The translations under genes were made by a program, and so were the position numbers. From positions 91,270 through 155,269 of the forward strand of contig NZ_JANQLX010000006.1 in assembly GCF_028280385.1 (NCBI RefSeq): DNA of 64,000 nt, given 5' to 3'. Source of the stretch: Allomuricauda sp. GTDB taxonomy: Bacteria > Bacteroidota > Bacteroidia > Flavobacteriales > Flavobacteriaceae. Positions 56,491 through 64,000 of the stretch are shown piece after piece. Each line of letters starts with the position of its first letter. The stretch's first letter is position 1. The notes beneath the pieces were generated by a model. That model was given only the letters and a program-made list of their open reading frames with translations. It was not told the DNA's origin and did not search any database.

Positions 56491-57651
56491 TTAATCTCCA
56501 TCCCTGCCTGCTTTTTTGCTTCCTTCGTACATTTCGTACTTCACCAACCGGGATTCCAATTTCCCATTAAACGCTTTGATTCTTCGGGAAGTTTTGAGTC
56601 CCACATGTTTTAAAGCTTCCAAATTGGAGGTAATGAGCCAGGCATCGGTGCCGGGATAGCCTTGTTTTAAGGTATCCCCTATTTTGGAGTAAAACGTATC
56701 AGGATCAATGGAAAGCCGTTCGCCATAAGGTGGGTTGAAAACCATGTGTAATTTGGTGTCGACTGGTTTTTCAGTCCGGAAAAAATCTTTCCGCTCTATG
56801 GAAATATAGTCCTCTAAATTGGCATTTTCCACATTTTCCTGTGCCTTTCGAACCGCTGAAGGCGCCTTGTCATACCCAAAAATTTTATGGTGGAATTCCC
56901 GGGTTTTGTTCAAACTGGCATTGACAATTTTTTCGTGAAGTTCCTGATCATAATCTTTCCAATTCATAAAAGCATAGGCCTCCCGATTGATGTTTGCGGG
57001 AATATTGCAGGCAATCATCCCTGCTTCTATTAAAAACGTGCCGCTTCCGCACATGGGGTCCAAAAAATCGGTCTGACCATCCCAGCCACTGTGTAGCAAC
57101 AATCCGGAGGCCAACACCTCGTTGATGGGCGCTATATTGGTGGCAATCCTATATCCGCGCTGGTGTAGGGAACTCCCAGAACTATCCAACGAAATGGTAC
57201 ACTGGTTGCGGAACAGATGAATGTTGATACGAACATCAGGCTCATGCGAGTTTACATTGGGGCGTTGCCTGACCACCGATCTAAACTTGTCCACAATGGC
57301 ATCTTTGGCCTTTTGGGATACGTACATGGAATTCCGGAAAACATCAGAGCTCATTGTGGTATCTATGGCAAAGGTTCTTTCCACATCGAACAGACCTGGC
57401 CAATCTATCTGATAGGTACTTCGGTAAAGGTCCTTTTCATTATGTACCCTAAAAGAAGCCAAAGGTTTTAAAACACTAAGTGCGGTCCGTAGACAAAGAT
57501 TGGCCTTGTACAAAAAGCCCGTATCCCCATCAAAGCTTACATTCCTTACCCCTTCCGTTACATTACCGGCCCCCAAATTCCTGAGTTCCTTGGCCAACAA
57601 AGGTTCAAATCCGTAGAGGGTCTTGGCCAGCATTCTAAAGTTCCCCGCCAT
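56491..57651 (-). CDS. THUMP-domain class I RNA methyltransferase (RlmL N-terminal type)
   Basis: Predicted 23S rRNA guanine-N2 methyltransferase. Start at 57651 (or 57633) follows a promoter; 386 residues. THUMP domain (about 50-160), SAM-binding LDPMCGSGTFLIEAG, and the N-methyltransferase NPPY motif in MVFNPPYGERL. Lacks the second (RlmK) half found in E. coli RlmKL. Divergent from a ZIP transporter with a shared palindromic promoter. Confidence 0.92.
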   Translation of the reverse strand: MAGNFRMLAKTLYGFEPLLAKELRNLGAGNVTEGVRNVSFDGDTGFLYKANLCLRTALSVLKPLASFRVHNEKDLYRSTYQIDWPGLFDVERTFAIDTTMSSDVFRNSMYVSQKAKDAIVDKFRSVVRQRPNVNSHEPDVRINIHLFRNQCTISLDSSGSSLHQRGYRIATNIAPINEVLASGLLLHSGWDGQTDFLDPMCGSGTFLIEAGMIACNIPANINREAYAFMNWKDYDQELHEKIVNASLNKTREFHHKIFGYDKAPSAVRKAQENVENANLEDYISIERKDFFRTEKPVDTKLHMVFNPPYGERLSIDPDTFYSKIGDTLKQGYPGTDAWLITSNLEALKHVGLKTSRRIKAFNGKLESRLVKYEMYEGSKKAGRDGD

Positions 57652-57670
57652 GTTCCATAAATTATTTCGG

Positions 57671-57699
57671 CAAAAATAGGCTATTTTTGTGCCCTTCAA
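57671..57699. promoter_or_regulatory. Divergent promoter with palindromic -7 boxes
   Basis: CAAAAATA (57671-57678; TATTTTTG on the minus strand) and TATTTTTG (57682-57689; plus strand) form a 19-bp palindrome. For the minus gene a TTG lies 18 nt upstream (57699-57697). For the plus gene no -33 TTG is visible. The two -7 boxes cannot easily be used at once. Confidence 0.55.
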
Positions 57700-57707
57700 T
57701 CCAAGGC

Positions 57708-58397
57708 ATGGAAATACCCTTGATTCTTATTTATCTCATCCCAGTACTAGCTGTTTGGGGTGGGTTTGCATTCGCATGGTTTGCCAAGCCCAAGGGCAAA
57801 AACAACGTGAAGTTGTTGTTGGCCTTTTCAGGGGCATATTTGTTGGCGCTCACTTTTTTTGAGTTACTACCGGAGGTCTATGCGCACCAAGAGCCAAGAA
57901 CCATAGCCGTGTTTATCCTTGCCGGTATCTTGTTGCAGATCTTTCTCGAATTTTTTTCAAAGGGTGCGGAACACGGGCACCTGCATATGGATCAAGCCAA
58001 AAAGCAATTCCCATTGTTATTGTTCATAAGTTTGTCCATTCATGCACTGATCGAGGGCACTCCCATTCACGGTAACGAACCCATTTTATATGGCATTGTG
58101 GTCCACAAGATTCCCGTGGCCGTGGTATTGGGTATTTTTCTTTTGCATTCCCAAATGAAAAAGCGGTATGCCTGGCTTTTTATGGCATTGTTTTCCATTA
58201 TGACCCCTTTGGGAACCTATCTTACCCATCAATCCGGTTGGTTAAGGGAACAAGGCCACTTGCTGATTGCTTTGGCCATTGGTGTCTTTTTGCATATTTC
58301 CACCATCATCCTTTTTGAAAGTTCTCAGGGGCACTCCTTTAATTTACGAAAGCTGTTGGTGATTATTTTAGGGGTGGGTCTTGCCTATTTTCTTTAA
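57708..58397 (+). CDS. ZIP family metal transporter
   Basis: Divalent-metal permease. 229 residues with about eight membrane helices. Metal-site motifs in helices IV and V: SIHALIEGTPIHG and GIVVHKIPVAVVLG. The His-rich loop KGAEHGHLHMDQ between helices III and IV is also typical. Start at 57708 is 18 nt after the -7 box. Likely zinc, by family; specificity not readable. Confidence 0.92.
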   Translation: MEIPLILIYLIPVLAVWGGFAFAWFAKPKGKNNVKLLLAFSGAYLLALTFFELLPEVYAHQEPRTIAVFILAGILLQIFLEFFSKGAEHGHLHMDQAKKQFPLLLFISLSIHALIEGTPIHGNEPILYGIVVHKIPVAVVLGIFLLHSQMKKRYAWLFMALFSIMTPLGTYLTHQSGWLREQGHLLIALAIGVFLHISTIILFESSQGHSFNLRKLLVIILGVGLAYFL

Positions 58398-58425
58398 TCC
58401 GCACTTTTCCAACAGCACATAAATC

Positions 58426-58459
58426 TTCGTTAACCCAAAACAGGCATCCGTCAATTCAA
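58426..58459 (+). promoter_or_regulatory. 34-bp direct-repeat element, copy 1
   Basis: TTCGTTAAC ... CCGTCAATT with half-sites 21 bp apart, 82 bp before the lipoprotein start at 58541. It matches copy 2 at 61793-61826 in 27 of 34 positions by eye, including an AAAACAGG core. Confidence 0.5.
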
Positions 58460-58540
58460 ATGGGGGTTCCATCCATCGGGCCTGTAATGGGCCCAAACCC
58501 AGGGCTACTTTCGCGCCGTAACCCATAAAAACTTTTTACA

Positions 58541-59704
58541 ATGAGAATACGAAGATTAGCTCTTTGCGCCCTTTCTATCTGGGCCTTGACACTAGTTGGC
58601 TGCGGGAAGGACGATTCCCCTGTCAATACTAATGATGGTCCGGATGAAACTTTTTACAATATTACCGCTGCTACCATAAATACTGATGCTTATACGGCAC
58701 CTGGCACATTGTCTTTTCGGTATTCTGTAGACAACGGGGAGACCTACACGGTTGAAAAACCCGAGGATTTATCCAAAGGGGATGAACTTTGGGTAAAAAT
58801 CAATAATGGCGAAGTGGACATTTTTGAGGAGGACTTTTATTTTGATTGGTCCAATTCTTCCCTAGCTCCCGCCGATGCTGAAAGCGACCTGGCCAAATTT
58901 GTGGTCAAGGAAAGTGATATTACCCTTGCAGCCACTGTAACCGATAAGTTGGAATTGTTGGTATCTCAACGGGATACAGGACAATTTTTTGTGTTGGATT
59001 TGAGTGATGGTGGATTAACCCCTGCCTTTACCATTTTAGAAGGCGAACTCGCATTGGACAGGGTCAGAGGTGCCATTTATAATTATAATGATGGGAATTT
59101 ATATGTTTCAACGGCAAAATTCAATACTACAAAATCCCAGTTGCACAAAGTAAACTTGCAGGCTAAGCAGTCGTCCACCATTAATGACAATCCAGATTCA
59201 ACATGGGAGGGGATTGCAGATCTTGTCATTACAGAAGAAAATAAAATCTTAGCTACCATTGGTTTTGGTGGAGGGCAAAATCCTGCTATTATTGAATTTG
59301 GATTGGATGGATCAGCTTCTGAGCATATTTTAATTTCAGGAGATAATATTCCTGTTGCTGGTCTAGGCCTTACTGCTTCTCAAGATGGTGGTTATTTGAT
59401 TGGAGATGCCTTTTCCACAAAAATTCATAGATGTAATGCGTCTGGTGAGATTGCAGAAACCATCAATTTGGTCTTGCAGGGATTTGAAGAAGATGCAGAC
59501 TCGGGCAATTTTTATATCAAAAACCTAATCCAAACATCAGATGCCTTATATGCCATTTGTTTGGAAAAAATAGATAATGCAACTCAATATACATATGTAG
59601 CAAGGGTAGATTTGGAAAATGAACAACTGACATATCTGTATAAGGTTAGCACACACCCTTTACAGTTTAATGCCTTGGTACAAATACCTGCATATGCTTT
59701 TTAA
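58541..59704 (+). CDS. Unknown surface lipoprotein, beta-propeller-like
   Basis: A 387-residue lipoprotein: lipobox LVGC followed by GKDDSPVNTN, fitting surface export. N-terminal Ig-like segment (YNITAATINTDAYTAPGT, FRYSVDNGETYTV), then repeated strand units with D-G-xx and Y-x-x-T patterns (GNLYVSTAKFN, GGYLIGDAFSTKIHR, ALYAICLEKI) like a propeller with few blades. No enzyme motif. Preceded by the direct-repeat element and a TACTTTCG box (58506-58513); followed by a strong terminator. Confidence 0.78.
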   Translation: MRIRRLALCALSIWALTLVGCGKDDSPVNTNDGPDETFYNITAATINTDAYTAPGTLSFRYSVDNGETYTVEKPEDLSKGDELWVKINNGEVDIFEEDFYFDWSNSSLAPADAESDLAKFVVKESDITLAATVTDKLELLVSQRDTGQFFVLDLSDGGLTPAFTILEGELALDRVRGAIYNYNDGNLYVSTAKFNTTKSQLHKVNLQAKQSSTINDNPDSTWEGIADLVITEENKILATIGFGGGQNPAIIEFGLDGSASEHILISGDNIPVAGLGLTASQDGGYLIGDAFSTKIHRCNASGEIAETINLVLQGFEEDADSGNFYIKNLIQTSDALYAICLEKIDNATQYTYVARVDLENEQLTYLYKVSTHPLQFNALVQIPAYAF

Positions 59705-59731
59705 CTAACCAGTAAATTTTGAAAGTTTAAA

Positions 59732-59758
59732 AGAGAGGGAATATTCCCTCTCTTTTTT
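59732..59758. terminator. Bidirectional terminator, lipoprotein gene / hlyIII
   Basis: Perfect 9-bp stem (59732-59740 with 59745-59753), ATAT loop, T-run on the plus strand and a shorter one on the minus strand. Confidence 0.85.
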
Positions 59759-60393
59759 CAACGCTTAAAAAGGTTATAAATCATCACCCAATGACTAATG
59801 GCTCCTCCCAACACAAAAACATGCCAGATAAAATGGTTAAATGGGATGCGTTTCATGGCATAGAAGAATATTCCTAGGGTATAAAAAGCACCTCCCAAGG
59901 CCATCCAAAAAAGTCCTTCTTCCGATACATTTTCAGAAAGGTACCCATAGTCAAGTACTACCAAATAGCCCATGACCGCATACAGTAACAGCGACAGTTT
60001 TTCAAATTTTCCGGTAAAGAACAGCTTAACCACAGTCCCAAAAAGGGCAATTCCCCAAACCACGTATAACAACGACCAACCTTTGGATGGTGCCAATACC
60101 AATAAACAAACGGGGGTATAAGTCCCTGCAATCAGGTAATAAATACTGATATGGTCCAAAATCCGAAGACGGGCCTTCAATTTTGGCTCACGAATGGCGT
60201 GGTAGAGGGTAGATGCCACAAACAGCAGGATTACTGAAAGACTATAAACAACAATACTGATGGTCGCATGTTGGGCAGAAAGGTCTTTGCCCATCAAAAT
60301 AAAAAAACCCACTACGCCCAATAAAACACCCAAACCATGGGAATAGGTATTCCATTTCTCTTCCAAGACCAATAGTCTTTCTGCCTTATCCAA
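59758..60393 (-). CDS. Hemolysin III (HlyIII/PAQR) family membrane protein
   Basis: A 211-residue seven-helix protein. Conserved metal-site residues of the PAQR family: NTYSHGLGVLLG in helix I, LDHISIYYLIAGTYTPV, and HFIWHVFVLGGAISHW at the end, with the His/Asp/Ser set. Known relatives are ceramidase-like or pore-related; bacterial roles are unsettled. Begins 3 nt after the amidohydrolase gene stop, so both share an mRNA. Confidence 0.92.
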   Translation of the reverse strand: MDKAERLLVLEEKWNTYSHGLGVLLGVVGFFILMGKDLSAQHATISIVVYSLSVILLFVASTLYHAIREPKLKARLRILDHISIYYLIAGTYTPVCLLVLAPSKGWSLLYVVWGIALFGTVVKLFFTGKFEKLSLLLYAVMGYLVVLDYGYLSENVSEEGLFWMALGGAFYTLGIFFYAMKRIPFNHFIWHVFVLGGAISHWVMIYNLFKR

Positions 60394-60396
60394 AGA

Positions 60397-61734
60397 TTAT
60401 TTGTATTGTTTGCCGTGTTTGATGACCATATCCACATCCTGAAGCAAGCTAATATAGCGCAACACATCCCCATCAACGGCAATGATATCGGCATATTTTC
60501 CTGGAGTAATGGTCCCTACTTCATCAGCCACGCCCATCCACAACGAGGGCCAATAGGTGGCTGCCCGAATGGCATACATGGGATCAATACCAAACTCGTT
60601 CACCCAAACATCCAATTCATTCCAAGTGGATTGGCTGTGGAATTTCATGGGGATTCCACTGTCGGTGCCTACCAGTAAAACCACGCCGGCATCCAAAAGT
60701 TGTTGGACCTTTGTTTGCAGTGTAGGTCTTCTAGAAGGGGTCAACTGAAAGTACGGCAATCTATCTGGATGCTTAAAGCTGTTTTTGATATCCGTTATCA
60801 CACTATCCGGCAAACCCAAATGCCAAGAATCATTGTCCAATTTTTCTGGGTTATCGCGAGTGTATTCATAGTTGTACAAGCCTTCCACTGTGGGGCACCA
60901 AAACAAGGGTCCCTTGTTCATCTGTGCGGTACGTTCTTTAATCATTTCCATGACATCATCCGGATAATTCGGTGCCGAGGACAATCCTGTATGCTCAAAG
61001 CAGTCCACCCCAACAATCAGTCCCCTTCTAATTTCCTCTGGTCGATGGCCATGGGCCACCACCTTTAAATTGTGTTTGTGGGCTTCGTCAACCACGGCCT
61101 TTAGTTCTTCCATGGTCATCTGGTCCTGATCAATCAATTTAATGACATCCACACTAGCATTCGCCAGTTTTTTGACCTTTCTTTTTCCATCTTCCGGCCC
61201 GTTTATTCCCCATCTAAAATCTTCGGTGCCTGGATACGGTTTGTGTTGGATAAAGGGTCCGGAAACGTATAAAGTGGCTCCTGGGATTTCCCCGTTATTG
61301 ATTCGATCTCTAACTGAAATACTTTCTTTTAACGGTGCCCCAAGGTCCCTTGCACTTGTTACACCGGCCATTAACAGCTGATGTGCAGATGCTGGCATGA
61401 TCACATCCTCAAACAAGGGAGGATAAGTTTTATCCCAATAAGAGTAGTTCGCATGACCATTGATCATGGTATGTACATGCATATCCCAAAGACCGGGCAA
61501 TACGCTCATGCCTTCTGTGGAAATAACTTCCGCACCTTGGGGAATTGATAAGGTTTCTACTGTACCAACCTCTTTGATACGCTCCCCTTCTATAATAATG
61601 ACGCTGTTTTTTATGGGATCGGAACCAAAACCGTCGATTAAGGTTCCGCCTACCAAAGCCTTGATGTGGCTTTCTTGGGAAAACAAAACAGTTGTAACCA
61701 GTAGGATGCAAGTGGTCAGTCGAAGTTTGAGCAT
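60397..61734 (-). CDS. Exported amidohydrolase family protein
   Basis: Start at 61734 gives a signal peptide (MLKLRLTTCILLVTTVLFSQ) and 445 residues; the frame upstream to 61851 has no support. Amidohydrolase (imidazolonepropionase/prolidase-like) metal site: HxH in GLWDMHVHT, Lys in DVIKLI, His in VVAHGH and in CFEHTG, Asp in VGTDSGIPM. C-terminal small beta domain (GKYADIIAVDGD). Likely periplasmic hydrolase of a cyclic amide or peptide; substrate unknown. First gene of the pair with hlyIII. Confidence 0.9.
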   Translation of the reverse strand: MLKLRLTTCILLVTTVLFSQESHIKALVGGTLIDGFGSDPIKNSVIIIEGERIKEVGTVETLSIPQGAEVISTEGMSVLPGLWDMHVHTMINGHANYSYWDKTYPPLFEDVIMPASAHQLLMAGVTSARDLGAPLKESISVRDRINNGEIPGATLYVSGPFIQHKPYPGTEDFRWGINGPEDGKRKVKKLANASVDVIKLIDQDQMTMEELKAVVDEAHKHNLKVVAHGHRPEEIRRGLIVGVDCFEHTGLSSAPNYPDDVMEMIKERTAQMNKGPLFWCPTVEGLYNYEYTRDNPEKLDNDSWHLGLPDSVITDIKNSFKHPDRLPYFQLTPSRRPTLQTKVQQLLDAGVVLLVGTDSGIPMKFHSQSTWNELDVWVNEFGIDPMYAIRAATYWPSLWMGVADEVGTITPGKYADIIAVDGDVLRYISLLQDVDMVIKHGKQYK

Positions 61735-61792
61735 AATGTTCTTTTTTCTAAAGATAATGATAGTGCAAATAACATATGTCCTGAAAGTCCAT

Positions 61793-61826
61793 TTCGTCAA
61801 TTCAAAACAGGTATTGGTCAATTGAA
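61793..61826 (+). promoter_or_regulatory. 34-bp direct-repeat element, copy 2
   Basis: GTCAATT at 61796-61802 and 61817-61823, exactly 21 bp apart, with AAAACAGG between. Same strand and order as copy 1 at 58426. Lies 107 bp before the start at 61933 and 59 bp before the minus-strand amidohydrolase start. Confidence 0.5.
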
Positions 61827-61932
61827 GGTAACATCCCGGGGTAAGCCGCATTAGTTTGATAGGTGTATCGAAGTTTTCTATTCATTTAAAACATCCAAGA
61901 CCTATTAACCATCCTTTTAAAACAAGAGATAT

Positions 61933-63753
61933 ATGAATTCAAAAATTGTATCCCCAGCCCTGTCATTTATGATGATTTTTTTCATTGGTGTTATGATACC
62001 AAATACGGGTTGTTCGCAGAACTTATTGAAAAAAGCCAAAAAAGAAATTTCAAAAATATCAACGAAACCTAAACCACAAAAGACTAGCAATTCCTCCAGC
62101 AGCAGAACTACCAATTCAAAAAGTAATACTTCATCTACGGGAAATTCCTCCAAGAAAACCAACGACGGTAGATATCAGGGAAGAGCAGCTTGGGCCCACA
62201 GAACCGCTACGCAACGATTGGAAATGCTGCAAGAATGTTCCATAAACAAGAATTCGGAAGATTGTAGTTTGGCCAATAGGGCCCGAAGTTTGGAATTGGT
62301 AAAAGAATCCATTGACACATTTGCTGAAAAAGACCCAGAATATGACATTAGCGAATTCCAACTGGGTTATGACAAGCATAAACAGGAATTTGATGCCGAC
62401 GCTGAAGCCTACAAAGCCTCGGTAGTACCTGTTGAGATGAAAACATACAACACATCGTCTAGCGTATACGGCAAGGTAAGGTTTTCAGATGTGGAAGTAT
62501 CTGGATCAAATCTGGAAAAACTAAAGTTTTTTGTGACCCTCATAAGGAACGATGACGGCTTTGAATGGAAAAAACAGGTTAACTACGACCAGACCAACCC
62601 AGACGAAACCTACATTGCCTCCTTGTATAGAGAATTTGACCCGACCGGTAAAATGCTTACTGATGAAAAAGATAGAATTGGCTTTTATATCTATCCTCCA
62701 GAGGAAGGCAAGTTGTATGGAACCTTAAGAACCGTTGGAAACTATCTAAAGCCCACTTCTGGCATTATCCTATTTGGGGACCAAAGTCAGGAGGAACTTA
62801 GGAGCGAATTGGATGGTATGAAGTTTACATCCACCAATGAAGAAGCTGAACGTACCTCCTTGGAAAAAAATCATGTAGGTGAGATTATTTTTTCCCCCGT
62901 TGATCTAAGTCGAACACTTGATCCTAGTAAATTGCAAAACACATTTATTATCGGTAATCCCATTTACACCAGGGTAGTACTTGCAGACCCAAAAAACTCC
63001 ATGCGCGAGTTGTTCATCAAAGACGGCCATCCTTTCCCCAGATATATGAATTCAAGAGTAAAGTTGGAGTACTATAAAGATGGAACACTTATTGGGACTT
63101 ACGAAAGCAACAAGTTTGTCAAGGACCTCTATGATATGTATGACAGCTGGCGCAGTTTCAGGGAACCTCTCAAAAAAATCAATAATGGCAAGAATAAAGA
63201 TAATGGTATTCAAAGCAATGCTGCTCCATTTTGGGAAGGTTTACTGACTTCCGGAGAGCTCAAAAATGGGACTTATACCATTGATATGAAATACTATGTT
63301 GTCCATGAACCCGGCGGTGGGGAGCAAGAAACATGGGAAAACAAAGGAAGAATCTATGAGAAAAAAATATCGGAAGGTTCCTTTGAACTAGTGGTCACCG
63401 ATGCTGGTATTGCCAAACTCTGTGCCCAAACGGATTATAAGATGCCGAAGCCTAAAGTTCGAGACGCTAATTTGGAAGGAAAAATGTTGTCCGCAATTAG
63501 GGAATTGGCTAAAAATGACAATTGGAAAGAAACTCCGCTAAAGGTGATAATCAATTCCGACAAATGGATTGCCGTAAACAATAGAGTAACGGGTGCTTAT
63601 GAATATTCGATTAGGGACGGCATTGTAATAAGCAAAATGCCGGATGGCAGGACACGAGCACAAACCTTTGGGTTTAAAAAAGACAAGAACGGTAATGTTT
63701 TTTATGATAGTGTCGGTGGTTCCCCCAGATATATTTGCATGCGATGTAAATAG
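61933..63753 (+). CDS. Large unknown exported protein
   Basis: A 606-residue protein with an N-terminal hydrophobic segment (about 8-25) and NTGCSQ, a poor lipobox match, so export is likely but the anchor is uncertain. Next comes a Lys-rich helix and a Ser/Thr/Asn/Lys low-complexity linker (about 45-78). The body (90-606) has a helical start and long beta-rich stretches (YGKVRFSDVEVSG, KKQVNYDQTNPDETYIASLY, LKNGTYTIDMKYYVVH). No motif or family recognised. Four Cys at the far C-terminus region (LCAQT, YICMRCK) might bind metal. Ends 80 bp from a duplicated 5S rRNA tail. Confidence 0.75.
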   Translation: MNSKIVSPALSFMMIFFIGVMIPNTGCSQNLLKKAKKEISKISTKPKPQKTSNSSSSRTTNSKSNTSSTGNSSKKTNDGRYQGRAAWAHRTATQRLEMLQECSINKNSEDCSLANRARSLELVKESIDTFAEKDPEYDISEFQLGYDKHKQEFDADAEAYKASVVPVEMKTYNTSSSVYGKVRFSDVEVSGSNLEKLKFFVTLIRNDDGFEWKKQVNYDQTNPDETYIASLYREFDPTGKMLTDEKDRIGFYIYPPEEGKLYGTLRTVGNYLKPTSGIILFGDQSQEELRSELDGMKFTSTNEEAERTSLEKNHVGEIIFSPVDLSRTLDPSKLQNTFIIGNPIYTRVVLADPKNSMRELFIKDGHPFPRYMNSRVKLEYYKDGTLIGTYESNKFVKDLYDMYDSWRSFREPLKKINNGKNKDNGIQSNAAPFWEGLLTSGELKNGTYTIDMKYYVVHEPGGGEQETWENKGRIYEKKISEGSFELVVTDAGIAKLCAQTDYKMPKPKVRDANLEGKMLSAIRELAKNDNWKETPLKVIINSDKWIAVNNRVTGAYEYSIRDGIVISKMPDGRTRAQTFGFKKDKNGNVFYDSVGGSPRYICMRCK

Positions 63754-63815
63754 GAGCTTTTTGGCTTACTCATAAAGAGTCCTTCTAAAGCGTTGGCCAA
63801 GAGGGTACAGGGACG

Positions 63816-63834
63816 CCTGCTTGCCGAAGGCAGG
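63816..63834. repeat. Palindromic insert 1
   Basis: CCTGC (63816-63820) pairs with GCAGG (63830-63834), with an inner TGCC-GAA-GGCA hairpin. Absent from the intact copy of the same spacer. Confidence 0.65.
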
Positions 63835-63846
63835 GCGGCGACCTAC

Positions 63847-63878
63847 CCGCCCGTACCGGACGGTGCGTTCGGGCGGGC
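63847..63878. repeat. Palindromic insert 2 within the 5S-like tail
   Basis: Nested hairpin: outer 8-bp stem 63846-63853 with 63870-63877 (CCCGCCCG/CGGGCGGG), inner ACCG-GA-CGGT at 63855-63864. Interrupts the 5S match after GACCTAC. GC content far above the surroundings. Confidence 0.75.
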
Positions 63879-63901
63879 TCTCCCACCAAGATTTTGGCCA
63901 T

Positions 63902-63934
63902 AAAAAACCCTCCGAAGCGTTAGCTAAGGAGGGT
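63902..63934 (-). terminator. Terminator of the rRNA operon
   Basis: On the minus strand: 7-bp stem (63934-63928 with 63913-63907), 14-nt loop and a run of T at 63906-63902, just after the 5S gene. Confidence 0.8.
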
Positions 63935-63941
63935 CAAGGAA

Positions 63942-64000
63942 GGCGGCGACCTACTCTCCCACCTGGTGTGGCAGTACCATCGGCGCAAACGGGCTTAACT
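63942..64000 (-). rRNA. rrf: 5S ribosomal RNA, 3' part (continues beyond window)
   Basis: The minus strand reads AGTTAAGCCCG, GCGCCGATGGTACTG and GGTGGGAGAGTAGGTCGCCGCC-like end (quoted in pieces), which is the conserved 3' half of bacterial 5S rRNA. The 5' half and the 23S/16S genes lie outside. An rRNA operon therefore runs into this window from the right and ends here, convergent to the gene at 61933. Confidence 0.93.

Larger units (their letters stand above)
63758..63890 (-). repeat. Degenerate duplicate of the rrn operon end (5S tail plus terminator spacer)
   Basis: Aligned with the real rrn end at 63891-63963: TTTTGGC, CATAAA, AAGCGTT(g/a)G, AGGGT, GGCGGCGACCTAC and TCTCCCACC recur in the same order. 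The copy of the 5S 3' end (63834-63887) is split by a 32-bp insert, and a second insert precedes it. Its terminator stem is decayed. Confidence 0.75.

Noticed and set aside
63834..63887. Second 5S rRNA gene
   Set aside because: Only the 3' end is present and it is split by a 32-bp palindrome; it cannot form a 5S rRNA.

Overview
The window reads as chromosomal DNA of a marine-type member of the Flavobacteriaceae (Bacteroidota). Grounds seen in the sequence: promoters of the TTG / TAnnTTTG type, few Shine-Dalgarno sites, many lipoproteins whose mature Cys is followed by acidic residues (CENDDD, CDTDDDE, CGKDDS, CEKDD), several small outer-membrane beta-barrels, an RlmD-DUF6452-DUF6048 block, bacillithiol enzyme BshC and the RDD/SpoIIM/MoxR/DUF58 block typical of the group. 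The genus cannot be fixed from the sequence alone (Muricauda/Allomuricauda-like at a guess). Coding density is high; there is no phage, IS element, CRISPR array or tRNA gene.

1-11 kb: end of an unknown gene, two methionine sulfoxide reductases B (one exported lipoprotein, one cytoplasmic), a DinB-like protein, lipoamide dehydrogenase, AroQ, four beta-barrel or exported proteins, XerD, type II NADH dehydrogenase, an exported M20-type amidohydrolase and a first ECF sigma locus. 11-21 kb: acyltransferase, NUDIX hydrolase, exported cyclophilin, a TRIC-type channel, then a divergent RDD | SpoIIM-membrane protein-DUF4129-DUF4350-MoxR-DUF58 system that looks like one envelope complex. 21-33 kb: nitronate monooxygenase with MnmA, two large fasciclin-domain surface lipoproteins (four and six FAS1 domains), YidC, PyrG and a DUF3820 protein. 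33-38 kb: a carbohydrate block (TIM-barrel isomerase-like protein, DUF1080 lipoprotein, GH97 glycosidase, NTF2-like lipoprotein). 38-45 kb: tight operon GuaA - LysM/binding protein - OsmC - DUF922, then beta-phosphoglucomutase and BshC. 45-52 kb: M14 carboxypeptidase, CarboxypepD_reg protein, LD-carboxypeptidase, ornithine aminotransferase and a second ECF sigma locus. 52-64 kb: RlmD block, VOC and ABM proteins, a lysine-rich basic protein, a divergent RNA methyltransferase / ZIP transporter pair, two unknown exported proteins that share an upstream direct-repeat element, HlyIII, an amidohydrolase, and on the minus strand the 3' end of a 5S rRNA gene with its terminator.

Points most worth a second look: a duplicated 5S rRNA tail broken by nested GC-rich palindromes at the right end; a 34-bp direct-repeat element found twice upstream of unrelated unknown exported proteins; the MoxR envelope system; a recent 480-bp duplication inside a fasciclin gene; a probable 3-keto-sugar block; a palindromic divergent promoter; probable leaderless mRNAs; and a Lys-rich histone-like small protein. 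All functions are read from motifs and gene order; no database search was run.
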